45,888 nucleotides of DNA, taken from contig JALCBQ010000007.1 in NCBI GenBank assembly GCA_028066335.1, positions 1 to 45,888 of the forward strand, read 5' to 3'. Source of the DNA: Pirellulaceae bacterium. Its GTDB lineage: Bacteria > Planctomycetota > Planctomycetia > Pirellulales > Pirellulaceae. Below, piece after piece: positions 7,632-17,385 of the stretch. The notes under the pieces were generated by a model. The model worked only from the letters and a program-made list of their open reading frames with translations, searched no databases and had not been told where the DNA came from. A program made the translations under genes and the position numbers. How positions within the stretch are numbered: position 1 is the stretch's first letter; each line of letters begins with the position of its first letter.

Positions 7632-10600
7632 TTAAGAAACCTCGGTCGTTGCCGTTAGATTACGAACATAAAGGTGCAAAGCTGTCTCAGCAAGTTGATG
7701 CTCGGTCGAAGGGCAGTCGCCCAATGACTCAAAATGGATATCGTCTGCGAGAGTCTCTTTTTGAATATATTGGCGATTCTCTTCAATTGCTATTTTGAGC
7801 TCAGCATCCTCTGTTTTGGCGCCAATTTCGATTCGGTCTGTGAAATCACAACCAAGCTCTTTCCGGCGATCTTGGATAAGGCGGACAAGATCACGCATAT
7901 ACCCTTCTCGTTTGAGTTCAGGGGTTAATTCGGTCGACAAAATGACAACACATGCGTTCCCTTGGGCAGCAGCCCATCCCTCTTTTGCCTGTAGACGAAC
8001 CTGAATGTCGTCGGCATCGAAGTCAAAATCTTGTCCCTCAAGCGAAAGGGTAATCTTACCATTCGTATTGAGCTCTTTAAGGAGCTCTCCTCCCTCTGCC
8101 TTACCTAACAGTTCCTTCACTTTTGGCATGAGTTTCCCAACCCGAGGGCCAAGCCGCTTGAAATTCGGCTGAATTAAATACGAAATATAACGATCGGCTT
8201 CGGTTGAGTACTCGACCTCTTTGACGTTCAATTCTTCCATAACGAGGGCGTTGTGAGACTCTAGCCAATCCTGCCAACAGGGATCAGCGAGTACAACTTC
8301 AACCTTGGCAAGAGGTTGCCGGACTTTGAGCTTAGCATTCATACGGGCACTTCTACCGAGTGAGGTGATCTCTCGCATAAGTTTCATTTGTTGAGACAGC
8401 TCAACATCGACGATTTCCTTATTCGCTATCGGATAATCACAAAGATGGATGCTCGTAACTGCCTGCTCTCTGTTAAAACAACTCGTTAAGTTTTGCCATA
8501 TCGTTTCGGCCAAAAATGGGGTAAAGGGAGCGACCAGCTTCGAGACGGTAACGAGACATTCATAAAGTGTCCAGTAGGCATCTCGCTTGTCGGGTGACTC
8601 CCTGTCTTCTTGCCAGAAACGGTCGCGACTACGACGGACATACCAGTTGCTAAGTCCATCAACAAAATCAGTCAGCTGCGTTGCTGCCCCGTAATTATCG
8701 TAAGCGTCCATCCTCTCGACAACGATTTCGACAGTCCGCTGAAGCTCACTGAGAATCCAACGATCGAGTTCACCTCGTTCAGAAATAGGTCTATAAGTTG
8801 CAGCCTCTTGCAAAACCGAAGGATCGAGCTGGCCGACATCTTGGAGCAACTCGGATTCAGGGGAAAATTGATCGATATTGGCATAAATAACAAAAAAACC
8901 ATAGACGTTCCAAAGCCGTAAAATAAACTCGGGAATACTCTCTTTAATGGCTCTTTCACTATAAAGAATTGAGTTCCAAGGTGCCTGGTTTGCCATAAAA
9001 TACCATCGCAGAGCATCGGCACCGTAACTTTCAAAAATTTCTTCAGGAGAGCGATAATTCCGAAGTGACTTCGACATTTTCCCAACTTTGTGTTGGGTTT
9101 TTTTGCCATATTTCTGTCGAGCCTCCTCTTCAACAAGAAACCGTTCCTGACCATCAGGACTCTCCCACCATTCGGCTAACATAAGGCCAAGAACAATGCA
9201 GTTTTTGTAAGGATGTGGATAATCTAGTTTTTCAAGCACTTCTGCCAACTGTGCGTTCACGACATCTTTTACAGCCTCTTCTTCAGAGCCCTTTCTGCTT
9301 TCTTTGGAAAAAAGAAGGGTGCTAATAGCAAGTAAGCTGTAAAACCAGCCACGTGTTTGGTCAAGGGCCTCACTAATAAAGTCGGCTGGGAACTGCGAGA
9401 GTAGCTCTTCTTTGCCCACATGAGGATATCCCCACTGAGCAAAAGGCATAGCGCCCGAGTCGTACCAACAATCAATAACTTCTGAAACTCGTTTCATACG
9501 TCCCCCTGGAACAAATGGCGAGTCGTAGGTAACCTCATCGATATATGGCTTGTGAACCATTAGATCATCTGGGAGTTCGGGGTTTTCAGCTTTTGCCTTC
9601 TCCCATACCTCAGTCCCTGTTCGCCCAGGCTTATCAAGGAGTTCTTGATAAGAAGCGATTGCCTCCATTTGGCCACTCTCCTGACAGACCCAAATTGGCA
9701 ACGGGGTTCCCCAATATCGTTCACGAGACAAGGCCCAATCGATGTTCGATTTTAAGAAATTCCCAAAGCGTCCTTCTTTAATGTGGTCGGGTAGCCAATT
9801 GATTTTGTCATTATTGGCGAGAAGCTCCTCCTTAAAGTCAGTCGTTTTCACAAACCAACTTTCACGAGGATATTGAATCAGAGGATCGTCTTGTGCCCGC
9901 CAGCAAAACGGATAATCATGAAGATATTGTTCGTTGTGAAAAAGAACACCCCTCTCTCTAAGAGCACGTGTTAAATCTTTGTCGGCCTCCTTGACAAAAC
10001 GGCCCTCCCACTCAGACACCTGCTCATTAAAACGGCCATCTGGGCCGACAGCACAAATGAGGTCAGGGCCCCCTTCTTGATATAAAGCTTGTTCGCTGAC
10101 GAATAGCTCGTAGTCGACTTCCCCGAAAGCAGGAGCGATGTGAACAATACCTGTACCACTGTCGGTTGTTATATAGTCAGCTGAAAGAATACGCCAGTTA
10201 GCGACCTGTTTTTCGCCACTTTTCAAAAGTCCTTCTTTTCCACCTTTTTCACTGTAATAATAATCAAAAGGTGGCTGATAACACTTTCCGAGAAGCTCTT
10301 TACCTTGAAATTCTTCAACGACTTTAAGCTCCCGTTTGACCTTTGCGGCGATTGTCTCAAGAAGTGCTTTGGCAACGATGAAGTACTCGTCATTCTCTTC
10401 GTCGTAAACCTTTACATAATAGAAAGAGGCAGAAACTGCGGCGAATTGGTTGCTGGGCATTGTCCACGGAGTCGTCGTCCAAACGAGGAGACTTGTATTG
10501 GTAGGACGATTTTGCTCATCCAAGAGAGGAAATTTCACATAGATACTCGGGTCGGCGACGTTGCGATACCCCTGACCAACTTCACCACTGGAAAGAGCCG

Positions 10601-11159
10601 TTCCTCCTTGGGGCCACCACCAGACAATTTTGTGCCCTTTGTAAAGAAGGCCTCTATCAAAAAAGGTCTTAAGAGACCACCAGACCGACTCTACATAGCT
10701 TTTATGGTAGGTTACATAGGCTTCTTCGAGATCGACCCAAAAACCGAGCCGCTCTGTAAGTTGCTCCCACTCTTTCATATAGCGCCAAACACTTTTCTGA
10801 CACTGTTGAATGAAGGGTTCAACTCCGTAACTTTCAATTTCTTCTTTCGAATGGATTCCAAGCTCTTTACAAACTTCGACCTCGACCGGCAGGCCGTGAG
10901 TATCCCAGCCCGCCTTTCGCTCACAATAATACCCCCTCATTGTTTTGTAACGGGGAAAAAGATCCTTCATTGCACGTGTCAAACAATGACCAGGATGTGG
11001 TAACCCGTTTGCCGTTGGTGGCCCCTCGAAAAAGACAAATTTTGGCGACTCTCGTCGTTGAGCAAGGGAACGCTGGTAGATCGCATTCTCCTTCCAAAAT
11101 GCTAAAGTCTCTTTTTCCAGTTCAGGAAAACGAACATCATTTGCAACAGGCCGAAACAT
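7632..11159 (-). CDS. ileS: isoleucyl-tRNA synthetase
   Basis: Class I synthetase that charges tRNA-Ile. Over 1175 residues it shows the first catalytic signature GLPHPGH (HPGH at 55-58), [12 protein letters not shown], the connective editing domain with [13 protein letters not shown] and [13 protein letters not shown]-type segments, the second signature GKMSKSLRN near 690-697, and the anticodon-binding C-terminal domain. At over 1150 residues, with the motif [11 protein letters not shown], it resembles the longer eukaryote-like IleS2 group rather than the about 940-residue E. coli type; that clade call is inference. IleS2 enzymes are often less sensitive to mupirocin. AAAGGA lies 11 bases before the ATG. 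It precedes purN by 35 bases. Confidence 0.97.
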   Translation of the reverse strand: MFRPVANDVRFPELEKETLAFWKENAIYQRSLAQRRESPKFVFFEGPPTANGLPHPGHCLTRAMKDLFPRYKTMRGYYCERKAGWDTHGLPVEVEVCKELGIHSKEEIESYGVEPFIQQCQKSVWRYMKEWEQLTERLGFWVDLEEAYVTYHKSYVESVWWSLKTFFDRGLLYKGHKIVWWWPQGGTALSSGEVGQGYRNVADPSIYVKFPLLDEQNRPTNTSLLVWTTTPWTMPSNQFAAVSASFYYVKVYDEENDEYFIVAKALLETIAAKVKRELKVVEEFQGKELLGKCYQPPFDYYYSEKGGKEGLLKSGEKQVANWRILSADYITTDSGTGIVHIAPAFGEVDYELFVSEQALYQEGGPDLICAVGPDGRFNEQVSEWEGRFVKEADKDLTRALRERGVLFHNEQYLHDYPFCWRAQDDPLIQYPRESWFVKTTDFKEELLANNDKINWLPDHIKEGRFGNFLKSNIDWALSRERYWGTPLPIWVCQESGQMEAIASYQELLDKPGRTGTEVWEKAKAENPELPDDLMVHKPYIDEVTYDSPFVPGGRMKRVSEVIDCWYDSGAMPFAQWGYPHVGKEELLSQFPADFISEALDQTRGWFYSLLAISTLLFSKESRKGSEEEAVKDVVNAQLAEVLEKLDYPHPYKNCIVLGLMLAEWWESPDGQERFLVEEEARQKYGKKTQHKVGKMSKSLRNYRSPEEIFESYGADALRWYFMANQAPWNSILYSERAIKESIPEFILRLWNVYGFFVIYANIDQFSPESELLQDVGQLDPSVLQEAATYRPISERGELDRWILSELQRTVEIVVERMDAYDNYGAATQLTDFVDGLSNWYVRRSRDRFWQEDRESPDKRDAYWTLYECLVTVSKLVAPFTPFLAETIWQNLTSCFNREQAVTSIHLCDYPIANKEIVDVELSQQMKLMREITSLGRSARMNAKLKVRQPLAKVEVVLADPCWQDWLESHNALVMEELNVKEVEYSTEADRYISYLIQPNFKRLGPRVGKLMPKVKELLGKAEGGELLKELNTNGKITLSLEGQDFDFDADDIQVRLQAKEGWAAAQGNACVVILSTELTPELKREGYMRDLVRLIQDRRKELGCDFTDRIEIGAKTEDAELKIAIEENRQYIQKETLADDIHFESLGDCPSTEHQLAETALHLYVRNLTATTEVS

Positions 11160-11311
11160 GAGGATACTTATCCTTTAGGTGCTTACGAGTAAAACAGAAA
11201 CAGGTGACCACTTGGAAAAACTGAAACCCCGGCCTCCACCACTTCCCAAACCAACAGAAATATTTGGCAATAAGATTCGCCGAAAAGCAAGAGCGGGCAA
11301 GAAACGGCCCT

Positions 11312-11605
11312 TTATTCAGGCCCCTCATATCCTTCCTCTTCTTCGAGTTTGCCCTCCATTGCTTTATTCGTTTCCTCAATAACGTCTTCTACCTTGGGTT
11401 TTTTAGCAGGGTCTTTTCCTGCAGGCAGACGATTTAAAGCACAAGCTTTGAACTCTTGCTCTGCGAGAGCTGAATCTTTGAACTCAGCTTCAAAATCGAA
11501 CTCTTCTTCAAAATTATCTTCAAAATCATCATCGAACTCTTCGTCGAAATCCTCGTCGTCAAAATCATCGAACTCATCTTCTTCAAACTCACCGTAATCA
11601 ATCAT
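11312..11605 (-). CDS. very acidic Phe/Asp/Glu-rich small protein
   Basis: A 97-residue protein. Residues 4-45 consist almost only of Glu, Asp and Phe, with Phe every three to five residues. Residues 50-97 are a less biased tail with LAEQEFKACALNRLPAGKD and a Glu-rich end. I chose the ATG at 11605 because GAGAGGA lies 8 bases before it; a longer frame starting at 11704 has no such site. Proteins with this acidic Phe-patterned composition are common in planctomycetes, where their role is unknown. It may bind cations or a basic partner, or phase separate; this is speculation. It lies between ileS and the SRPBCC gene, same strand. Confidence 0.75.
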   Translation of the reverse strand: MIDYGEFEEDEFDDFDDEDFDEEFDDDFEDNFEEEFDFEAEFKDSALAEQEFKACALNRLPAGKDPAKKPKVEDVIEETNKAMEGKLEEEEGYEGPE

Positions 11606-11841
11606 GACCCCATTCCTCTCAATATGAAAAACGTCCCTTAAATCTGCCAAAAGTGAAGAGAATCGCCAACAACCGCACACGCCCATCAGGAGCAAACAAA
11701 GCAACCCACTCCCAAAAAGTAAAACAGCTGCCAGAAAATAGAAAGCCCCTTATCTATGGCGACCAACGACCAGAAACCCCTATTTTCGTGCCTGCCACAA
11801 AGAAAAGCAAGCCCCATTCATAGAATATGAACTAGTGCCCC

Positions 11842-12291
11842 TTAGGCCTTCGCTGGTTCCTCTTCGCAGTAAGCTCGAATGAGAGCCATATCGGAGGCGA
11901 TTGCTTTCTTAAGCATTCCCAGTATGAAACAATTTATTACCTTGGCCAATATTGTATAGGCTCGAACCTCCATCACCATTTTTAGCTCGACCTCCTTACC
12001 GACTTCCCGCACAGTAAAAATAGTATCCCAGATCGTTCCTCCACAATCTGAAACTAATCGGATCCTCTCGTTTTCGCAATATTCGGTAACATCAAGTACG
12101 ACGGCTTGTTCCTTCCCTCTCATAAGCCTCACTTCTCGAAACTTGGACCCTACCCCTTTTCTCACTTCTGTTAGAAATTCGACCCGAACCACGCTCGGAA
12201 TAACCTTTAAAAACTCGTTGGCATCACCTACCGTTGCAAAAACCTTCTCGACAGGAGCAGTAATACGTTCGGTCAGAGTTATCGTAGTCAC
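11842..12291 (-). CDS. SRPBCC (START-like) family protein
   Basis: The sequence TTITLTERITAPVEKVFATV is the first strand and helix of a polyketide-cyclase/START-like (SRPBCC) fold. It continues with a central GVGSKFREVRLM segment, VLDVTEYCENERIRLV, WDTIFTVREVGKEVELKMVMEV, and a long C-terminal helix. These proteins bind a small hydrophobic ligand in a cavity; the ligand here is unknown. I use the GTG at 12291, where the family normally begins, with AGGA 8 bases upstream. An upstream ATG at 12333 would add 14 hydrophobic residues and has a GAAGAGG site at short spacing, so it cannot be excluded. About 149 residues. Confidence 0.8.
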   Translation of the reverse strand: MTTITLTERITAPVEKVFATVGDANEFLKVIPSVVRVEFLTEVRKGVGSKFREVRLMRGKEQAVVLDVTEYCENERIRLVSDCGGTIWDTIFTVREVGKEVELKMVMEVRAYTILAKVINCFILGMLKKAIASDMALIRAYCEEEPAKA

Positions 12292-12395
12292 AGAGATAAT
12301 CCTATACAAAAACAAAAAGAGGCAGGGATTCATCCTACCTCTTCAATTCTCTACTTTCAAGAAAAGCCTATCTTCTCACCAGACATGAAATCAGG

Positions 12396-13871
12396 TTATG
12401 TTTGAGTTCGAACCTTTGTATTTCCTTTTTGGAGAGGCTTTTTGTGTGCGTCGATAACGGCCAACATTTTAACCAACTCCCCATTAGTGGGGTCGAGTTT
12501 CTGCCAACATTCAAGGACGGGCCTGGCCTCATTGAGTTCTTGTAATTGCACCAAAGTCATACTGAGCCAACGGAGACAAATCGGATCACGGCAACCTGCA
12601 TTGAATGATTCCAGAAGATAGTCTCTGCCCTTTTCCCAGTCAGACTCGGAAATAGCAATAACACCAGAAACGACCTTTTTGAGCTGCTCTCGTTCTTTTT
12701 TATTGAAAGGCATCTCTTCGAGCAACGTTAGCGACTTCTCTTTTTTCGCCTGTTTCAAATAGAGATTCAAAAGCTGTCGCTTTAAGCGATACGAATCTGG
12801 AAAAGTCTGGCTCGCCTCTTCCAAAACAACACAAGCATCGTCATTTTTATCACACCCTTGAAGAGAAAGGCTATAACACATTGCCGAAACCTCGGCCATA
12901 TCGACTAAATGCCATGTCTCAGGGTGGACTTCACCATATTGATAGGCCGTCTGATAAGATCGAAGAGCTAAGTCTGGCTTCCCTTCGCTTTGCAAATAGC
13001 CTCCCATTGCACACAATAGCTGGGCATCGAGGGGGTAGCTCTCCAATGCTTCGACACATAGGGGAACCCGAAGGGCTTTTCCCCCTTCGATTTTTTCGAG
13101 TACTGAAAGAAGGTTGTAGTAGCCTTCTAACATCTCGGTACTTCCTTTTTCACTATGTTCAATGGCACGTTTATAACACTGGGCAGCCCGCTCAAATTCT
13201 CTAAAAACCTGAAGGGCTTCACCAAAAAGGTTGCAAATCCGAGGGTTATTTGCATCCTCGGTGAGGATTTCCTCACCAATTTCGAGATCGGTTTTGGCCC
13301 TCTCTTTTTTATTTTCTGTAGATTGCAACTCGGGTAATTGTAAAATGGTGCACGGCAAGTAATCGAGATCAAACGATCCGTGATCTCGACTCTGAATCTG
13401 TTCACCAATTTTCCCAACATAATGAAATTGACCACCAGCAGGCAGTAACCGGACCGCAAGCTGTTGTTCTGGCGAAATTCCGCCAGCTGCTTCTGGTCGT
13501 TGAACAAAGAGAGCGTACGGGTTCCTGGCTATCTTACCAGCTAAAAAGATTTGAAGTTCTTTCCGGGTCTCTTCGGAAAGAACTTCACCTGGCTCCAAAG
13601 CTAGTATCCATGCACAATTCGCAGTATCTAGCCCCGCATTTTTCGCTGAAGCATTATCTCCTTCCCACGTATGGGAAAGGGTTCGAACCTTTTCTTTCTC
13701 AGCAATCTCTTCCAAAAGAGCCTTGATTTTAGTATTCTCATCATCTCTATGCACAACAATGATCTCAGTAGCTAATTCCGAGACTGATTCAATTGTTTGC
13801 ATCACAAGAGAGGTACTATTTCGAGCAAATAGCACAACAGATAAACTTGATGTTTCTTCGGCGGTTCCCAC
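12396..13871 (-). CDS. glycosyltransferase-2-like domain fused to TPR repeats
   Basis: Residues 1-170 resemble a family 2 glycosyltransferase: SSLSVVLFARNSTSLVMQTI, an EIIVVHRDD segment, ASAKNAGLDTANCAWILAL. The usual metal-binding DxD/DADE motif is replaced by LEPGE, so catalysis is doubtful. Residues about 210-490 carry tetratricopeptide-like repeats (NLFGEALQVFREFERAAQCYKRA, LALRSYQTAYQYG and others) for protein binding. The start is the GTG at 13871: AAGAAGGAG stands 6 bases before it and it matches the domain boundary. A longer GTG frame from 14024 would overlap tsaB by 35 bases. It follows tsaB on the same strand. The target is unknown; protein or cell-surface glycosylation, or a pure scaffold role, are both possible. 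Confidence 0.75.
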   Translation of the reverse strand: MGTAEETSSLSVVLFARNSTSLVMQTIESVSELATEIIVVHRDDENTKIKALLEEIAEKEKVRTLSHTWEGDNASAKNAGLDTANCAWILALEPGEVLSEETRKELQIFLAGKIARNPYALFVQRPEAAGGISPEQQLAVRLLPAGGQFHYVGKIGEQIQSRDHGSFDLDYLPCTILQLPELQSTENKKERAKTDLEIGEEILTEDANNPRICNLFGEALQVFREFERAAQCYKRAIEHSEKGSTEMLEGYYNLLSVLEKIEGGKALRVPLCVEALESYPLDAQLLCAMGGYLQSEGKPDLALRSYQTAYQYGEVHPETWHLVDMAEVSAMCYSLSLQGCDKNDDACVVLEEASQTFPDSYRLKRQLLNLYLKQAKKEKSLTLLEEMPFNKKEREQLKKVVSGVIAISESDWEKGRDYLLESFNAGCRDPICLRWLSMTLVQLQELNEARPVLECWQKLDPTNGELVKMLAVIDAHKKPLQKGNTKVRTQT

Positions 13872-13989
13872 TGACAGCTCCTTCTTACAGCGACCGAGAG
13901 GCGCAAGACCCAAGACAGACAAACGGCCCCTTTTACGAAGAAGACCAACCTGATCGTATCGCCAATATATCAGGGGAAAGGAGATTCTC

Positions 13990-14754
13990 CTATACCGATT
14001 TTTCTGCTTGTTCTTCAGCAGCACTTTTTCGAAAATACTTCGGCAAAAATGTATACGGGGAATGCTTTTTGCCAGCTAACCAATGTCGATAGCCGACTTG
14101 CCCAACGAACTCGGCCGTTGCCTGCCAGAGCGATCGTTCAACAAACGCCCGATTCCCTCCCGGGAACTCTTCCTCGACCTTTTCTAAACCGCTCCCTGTG
14201 ACAACTCTGGAGAATTCCTTACCAAGGCCCTCCTCATGGGAAGAAATCCAACTTTGAGTATCGACAATTCGAGTATCCTCTTTTACTACAAGAGGCTTCT
14301 CTTCCGTAGTTTCTTGTCGGTCCAATTCAAACGTCGCGGTAAATAGTTGTCGGCGATGAGCATTGAGAATGGCTTCGATTTCAAAAGTCATACTTTCCTT
14401 TTCCGGCTCTCCCCCCTCTTGGCAAACACTGCCTTTAACAACCGCTGCCAACGCAAGTGCCTCAAGTGTATTTACTCCGACAAGCTCCGCAGAAAGAGAG
14501 TAAGCCAAAACTTTTGCCGCCGTCACACCAAATCGTAACCCTGTGAACGAACCAGGTCCCTGTGTAACACAAATAAGGCTGATCTGTTTTAGATCAACCT
14601 GCGCTAAAGAGGCAACTTTTTCAACTGCTAAATGAAGCCCCTGCGCCGTTCCCTGCCCTTCTGGTATTGAGACTGCTGCTAACAGTTCGCCCTTATACAA
14701 CAGAGCAACAGACCCGCTAAAGCCAGACGTTTCTAATGCTAAAAGATAAGTCAC
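13990..14754 (-). CDS. tsaB: tRNA threonylcarbamoyladenosine biosynthesis protein TsaB
   Basis: TsaB (YeaZ) is the ASKHA-fold partner of TsaD and TsaE in making the t6A37 base of ANN-decoding tRNAs. The 254 residues begin YLLALETSGFSGSVALL, with the first phosphate-like loop. They carry the family signature QGPGSFTGLRFGVTAAKVLA at about residues 65-85 and VGVNTLEALA. The middle region (residues 105-150) is somewhat longer than in E. coli TsaB. The start codon is GTG at 14754. It sits next to tRNA-Glu and upstream of the glycosyltransferase-like/TPR gene. TsaD is not in this window. Confidence 0.93.
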   Translation of the reverse strand: MTYLLALETSGFSGSVALLYKGELLAAVSIPEGQGTAQGLHLAVEKVASLAQVDLKQISLICVTQGPGSFTGLRFGVTAAKVLAYSLSAELVGVNTLEALALAAVVKGSVCQEGGEPEKESMTFEIEAILNAHRRQLFTATFELDRQETTEEKPLVVKEDTRIVDTQSWISSHEEGLGKEFSRVVTGSGLEKVEEEFPGGNRAFVERSLWQATAEFVGQVGYRHWLAGKKHSPYTFLPKYFRKSAAEEQAEKSV

Positions 14755-14833
14755 TCGCTCGACTTGCCTTTACTTGAATGATTTTGTTAAGAAAGAAAAC
14801 TACACCCCAAAAAGACCTACCTAAAAACGGTAC

Positions 14834-14864
14834 AAAAAAAGGCATACCAAATCGGTATGCCTTT
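14834..14864 (-). terminator. intrinsic terminator after tRNA-Glu
   Basis: On the minus strand GGCATACC pairs with GGTATGCC around a 5-base loop, followed by TTTTTTT. It lies 4 bases beyond the 3' end of tRNA-Glu, a textbook rho-independent terminator. Confidence 0.85.
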
Positions 14865-14868
14865 AAGG

Positions 14869-14941
14869 TGACCCCTACGGGATTCGAACCCGTGTTGCCG
14901 GCGTGAAAGGCCGGAGTCCTAAACCACTGAACGAAGGGGCC
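14869..14941 (-). tRNA. tRNA-Glu (anticodon TTC)
   Basis: The minus strand folds into a 73-base cloverleaf. The acceptor stem is GGCCCCT pairing with AGGGGTC, with A as discriminator. The anticodon stem CCGGC/GCCGG encloses CTTTCAC, giving TTC, and the T arm is ACGGGTTCGAATCCCGT. The bases after the discriminator are CCT, so the 3' CCA is not fully encoded and must be added. It is flanked by its own promoter (14978-15005) and terminator. Confidence 0.95.
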
Positions 14942-14977
14942 TTCGAATGCCATAACGGCACTCAATATGAGAAAACA

Positions 14978-15005
14978 ATTAAAACATGGTTCACTAATTC
15001 GTCAA
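14978..15005 (-). promoter_or_regulatory. promoter of tRNA-Glu
   Basis: On the minus strand a -35 of TTGACG (15005-15000, 5/6), a 16-base spacer and a -10 of TTTAAT (14983-14978, 5/6) place transcription start near 14971, about 30 bases before the tRNA. Confidence 0.6.
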
Positions 15006-15170
15006 GAGGATTTTCAAAACTAAAATAATTTTAATAATTTTTTTATCCCCAAGAAACTAACGAGAAAAGTGAGCAGAATTTTGAAAATGCAATGCTTCGG
15101 TTTAACCTGGCGCCTGTACAACCAGAAAGAACGGCAACATAAGCGTTTCACCACCCTCGCAAAAGAACAA

Positions 15171-15206
15171 AAGCCTCTGGAAAGAAATACTTCTATTCCG
15201 AGGCTT
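15171..15206 (-). terminator. intrinsic terminator after csrA
   Basis: On the minus strand AAGCCTCGGAA pairs with TTCC-A-GAGGCTT (one bulged base), followed by a T-rich tail (TTGTTCTTTTG). It lies about 40 bases after the csrA stop. Confidence 0.65.
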
Positions 15207-15247
15207 CTACTGCATACTAACATATAAAACTGTTAGAGTGGACCAAA

Positions 15248-15430
15248 CTATTCGGCAGGGTTATCTTCAGCCTTTTGTATCGCTTCGTAAACTTCATTAC
15301 GGTGAACAGGGACCTCCTTAGGCGCTTCAATCCCGATGCGCACTTTGTCTCCACGGATGTCGACAATCACAATGCGGATATTGTCATTAATGACAATCGA
15401 CTCATTTTTTTTTCTAGAAAGAACTAACAT
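15248..15430 (-). CDS. csrA: carbon storage regulator CsrA
   Basis: Small (60 residues) dimeric RNA-binding protein that represses or activates translation by binding GGA motifs in mRNA leaders. It starts [20 protein letters not shown] and has [21 protein letters not shown] with the conserved C-terminal Arg of the RNA-binding edge (HR motif) and a short helix after it. Length and pattern are typical. The ATG is preceded by AAAAGGA with an 8-base spacing; the leader also carries GGA, a possible site for autoregulation. It is transcribed away from the nuo cluster, alone, and ends in its own terminator. Confidence 0.96.
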   Translation of the reverse strand: MLVLSRKKNESIVINDNIRIVIVDIRGDKVRIGIEAPKEVPVHRNEVYEAIQKAEDNPAE

Positions 15431-16221
15431 TGCACCATTCCTTTTGCGCTCATTTTCGACTGCTCTTTATTTTGCAGTCTGATGAATGCCCTTCTTGCGA
15501 TAAAACCCTTAATATACGGCACTTATAAAACTCAAAGCACCTCAAAACAAACAATATCTAACTTCACTCTAGGTGGTTATTAAGGCTAGTCAAGCGATTC
15601 CTGATCTTTAAGGCATTATTTAGAGGACAATTTCTGACTGATCGGTATAACCCCGCCTATCCAACCCCAACAAGATTCACTATTAAGGCAGAAAAACCCC
15701 TACATACCCGACCTTTTTCATGCACTTAAGTTCATTGTATTAAAAGACTTATAGCAAGGGATACAAATTGTACTCCTCAACACAGAAAGAAAAATAAGCT
15801 TTTTAAGTATTCTCTCAAAAAAATTGCCCGAAGTCGGTGAAAATAGACTGACTTTTTCGTTTAATGGGACATCTCGAGCCCTTATGGAAAACCTCGTCGA
15901 TTTAAATGACTTGTTTTCGCATGCCAAAGGAGGTAAGAACCGAATCGTCGCTACCGAATGACCGACAGGGAAATGGCCAACGAGCTTAATTGTGACCTCT
16001 TGTATACAAGAGGTCACAATTAAGCCTTTGAGAGGTGAAACCTTACCTTTCTCAGCGGAATCAAAGAGGAGGTCTCTAGTCGGCTTATAAACTCTTTTCT
16101 ATAATGAAAATCAATCTCAAGCACTTAAATAATATGAACCAGCTGGATTTTTTTACTTCTTCTTATTGAATTCGACACACCTATTAGTTTGTTTTCCCCC
16201 TTTGATAAAATATTTTGAATT
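15431..16221. other. long divergent intergenic region between csrA and nuoI
   Basis: 791 bases without a credible gene. A 99-codon minus-strand frame at 15718-16017 has no ribosome binding site or family pattern and runs into the palindrome, so I reject it. The region must carry both divergent promoters and contains the 42-bp perfect palindrome at 15984-16025. No other repeat was seen. Confidence 0.5.
15984..16025. repeat. perfect 42-bp palindrome
   Basis: The two 21-base halves are exact reverse complements with no spacer, centred on TGTATACA; the left half begins GCTTAATTGTGACC. The match stops on both sides at 15983/16026. As RNA it would be a very stable hairpin, but no T run follows on either strand, so it does not look like an ordinary terminator. 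Possible operator for a dimeric regulator; function unknown. Confidence 0.9.
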
Positions 16222-16776
16222 ATGCGAAACTGGTTGCGGAATATATTTCTCGCTGTTTCAACCGTTGCCACAGGTATGCTTTTAACTTTGGCAAACTGGT
16301 TTCGGACATACCGCAAAGGGAATACGACCTTTGCCGAGCCCTATCAATATCCAGAAATACCGCGACAAGTCGCCCCTCGTTATCGCGGTTTTCATCGTTT
16401 TGATCTAACAACCTGTATTGGGTGCGATCTTTGCGCCAAAGCATGCCCCGTTGACTGTATTTACATCGATAAACAGCGAGTCCCTGTTGGAAAGGGGTTC
16501 GAAGTCACGGGATTTACTATCGATTACACAAAGTGTATGTTTTGTGCCCTTTGTGTTGACCCTTGCCCTGTCGACTCTATATTCATGGGCTCGACACTTG
16601 ACCTCAGCAGTTATCTTCGTGAAGGTGCTATCGTCGACTTTGCCCGATTACCTTTGGAAATTGCCTGGGGTTCAAACACCCTCAACCCGACAGTCGTTGC
16701 CGAATCGAAGAAAATTCCCCATGCCGTTCATGGTGGCCCCAATCAACCCCCTCTTCCGGTAAACGAGTCGCCCTAG
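16222..16776 (+). CDS. nuoI: NADH-quinone oxidoreductase subunit I
   Basis: Ferredoxin-like subunit of complex I that carries the N6a and N6b clusters between the peripheral arm and NuoB. The 184 residues hold two 4Fe-4S motifs: CIGCDLCAKACP (Cys65, 68, 71, 75) and CMFCALCVDPCP (Cys105, 108, 111, 115). An N-terminal hydrophobic helix and a C-terminal extension with LPLEIAWGSNTLNP frame them. It is the first gene of the cluster, before a DUF2203 gene and nuoA, an unusual position since nuoI normally follows nuoH. Confidence 0.96.
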   Translation: MRNWLRNIFLAVSTVATGMLLTLANWFRTYRKGNTTFAEPYQYPEIPRQVAPRYRGFHRFDLTTCIGCDLCAKACPVDCIYIDKQRVPVGKGFEVTGFTIDYTKCMFCALCVDPCPVDSIFMGSTLDLSSYLREGAIVDFARLPLEIAWGSNTLNPTVVAESKKIPHAVHGGPNQPPLPVNESP

Positions 16777-16848
16777 GAAGTGTAGAACATCGTCAAAGTA
16801 AAGCAGCCAACACAACACCGTTCCCACTTTTATTTTGGTGTAAAAATC

Positions 16849-17334
16849 ATGAATCTAACCGAGGAACCTTTTTCCAATCTGTTTACCCTTAAACAGGCCA
16901 ACGCAATGCTCCCCCTTGTGAGGGCGATCACTACCGACATGGTCACACTTTCCCGCCAGATTTATTCCCGAAAAGAGCATCTCAGCGAGCTCTGTAACAA
17001 ATACGACACTCAAGAAGTAGATTCTCCATACCACGAGGAACTACTTCAAGCGAAACGAGATCTTCGCAAGGAGTCAGAACAGCTCCAAGTCTATTTACGA
17101 GAGCTGTTAGAACTAGGAGTTGAGCCTAAGGACCTGCAGGAAGGGCTTATTGATTTTCCCTCTCTCTTAGACGGCCGTGTTGTCTATCTTTGCTGGAAAT
17201 ACGGCGAAGAGAAAATCGACCACTGGCATGAACTAAATGAAGGGTTTTCTGATCGCAAAAGCCTCTGCTGGCATGAAGTTTCACCCGAAACTGACAAAGA
17301 CTTGGAAAAACTTGCCTCTCATAAAATCTCGTAG
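16849..17334 (+). CDS. DUF2203 family protein
   Basis: A 161-residue soluble, helical protein. It begins NLFTLKQANAMLPLVRAITTDM, has a coiled-coil-like charged centre (residues 50-90), and ends with the family pattern GVEPKDLQEGLIDFPSLLDGRVVYLCWKYGEEKIDHWHELNEGF. This matches DUF2203, whose role is unknown. It is inserted between nuoI and nuoA on the same strand, so it is probably co-transcribed with complex I genes; nothing indicates it is a complex I subunit. Confidence 0.85.
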   Translation: MNLTEEPFSNLFTLKQANAMLPLVRAITTDMVTLSRQIYSRKEHLSELCNKYDTQEVDSPYHEELLQAKRDLRKESEQLQVYLRELLELGVEPKDLQEGLIDFPSLLDGRVVYLCWKYGEEKIDHWHELNEGFSDRKSLCWHEVSPETDKDLEKLASHKIS

Positions 17335-17385
17335 ATCGTTTTTGCCTATTATCTACATTTATGCTCCTCAATAACATTAAACAAT

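Noticed and set aside
10305-11003. 232-codon open frame on the plus strand
   Set aside because: It lies wholly inside ileS on the other strand, has no ribosome binding site or family pattern, and is explained by the codon use of ileS.
4995-15430. idea that ileS-purN-BMC is one functional BMC operon
   Set aside because: purN and ileS are housekeeping genes, a 217-base gap with a possible promoter precedes the BMC genes, and no substrate link is visible.
15718-16017. 99-codon minus-strand open frame in the csrA-nuoI gap
   Set aside because: Begins inside the 42-bp palindrome and lacks a start site or family pattern.
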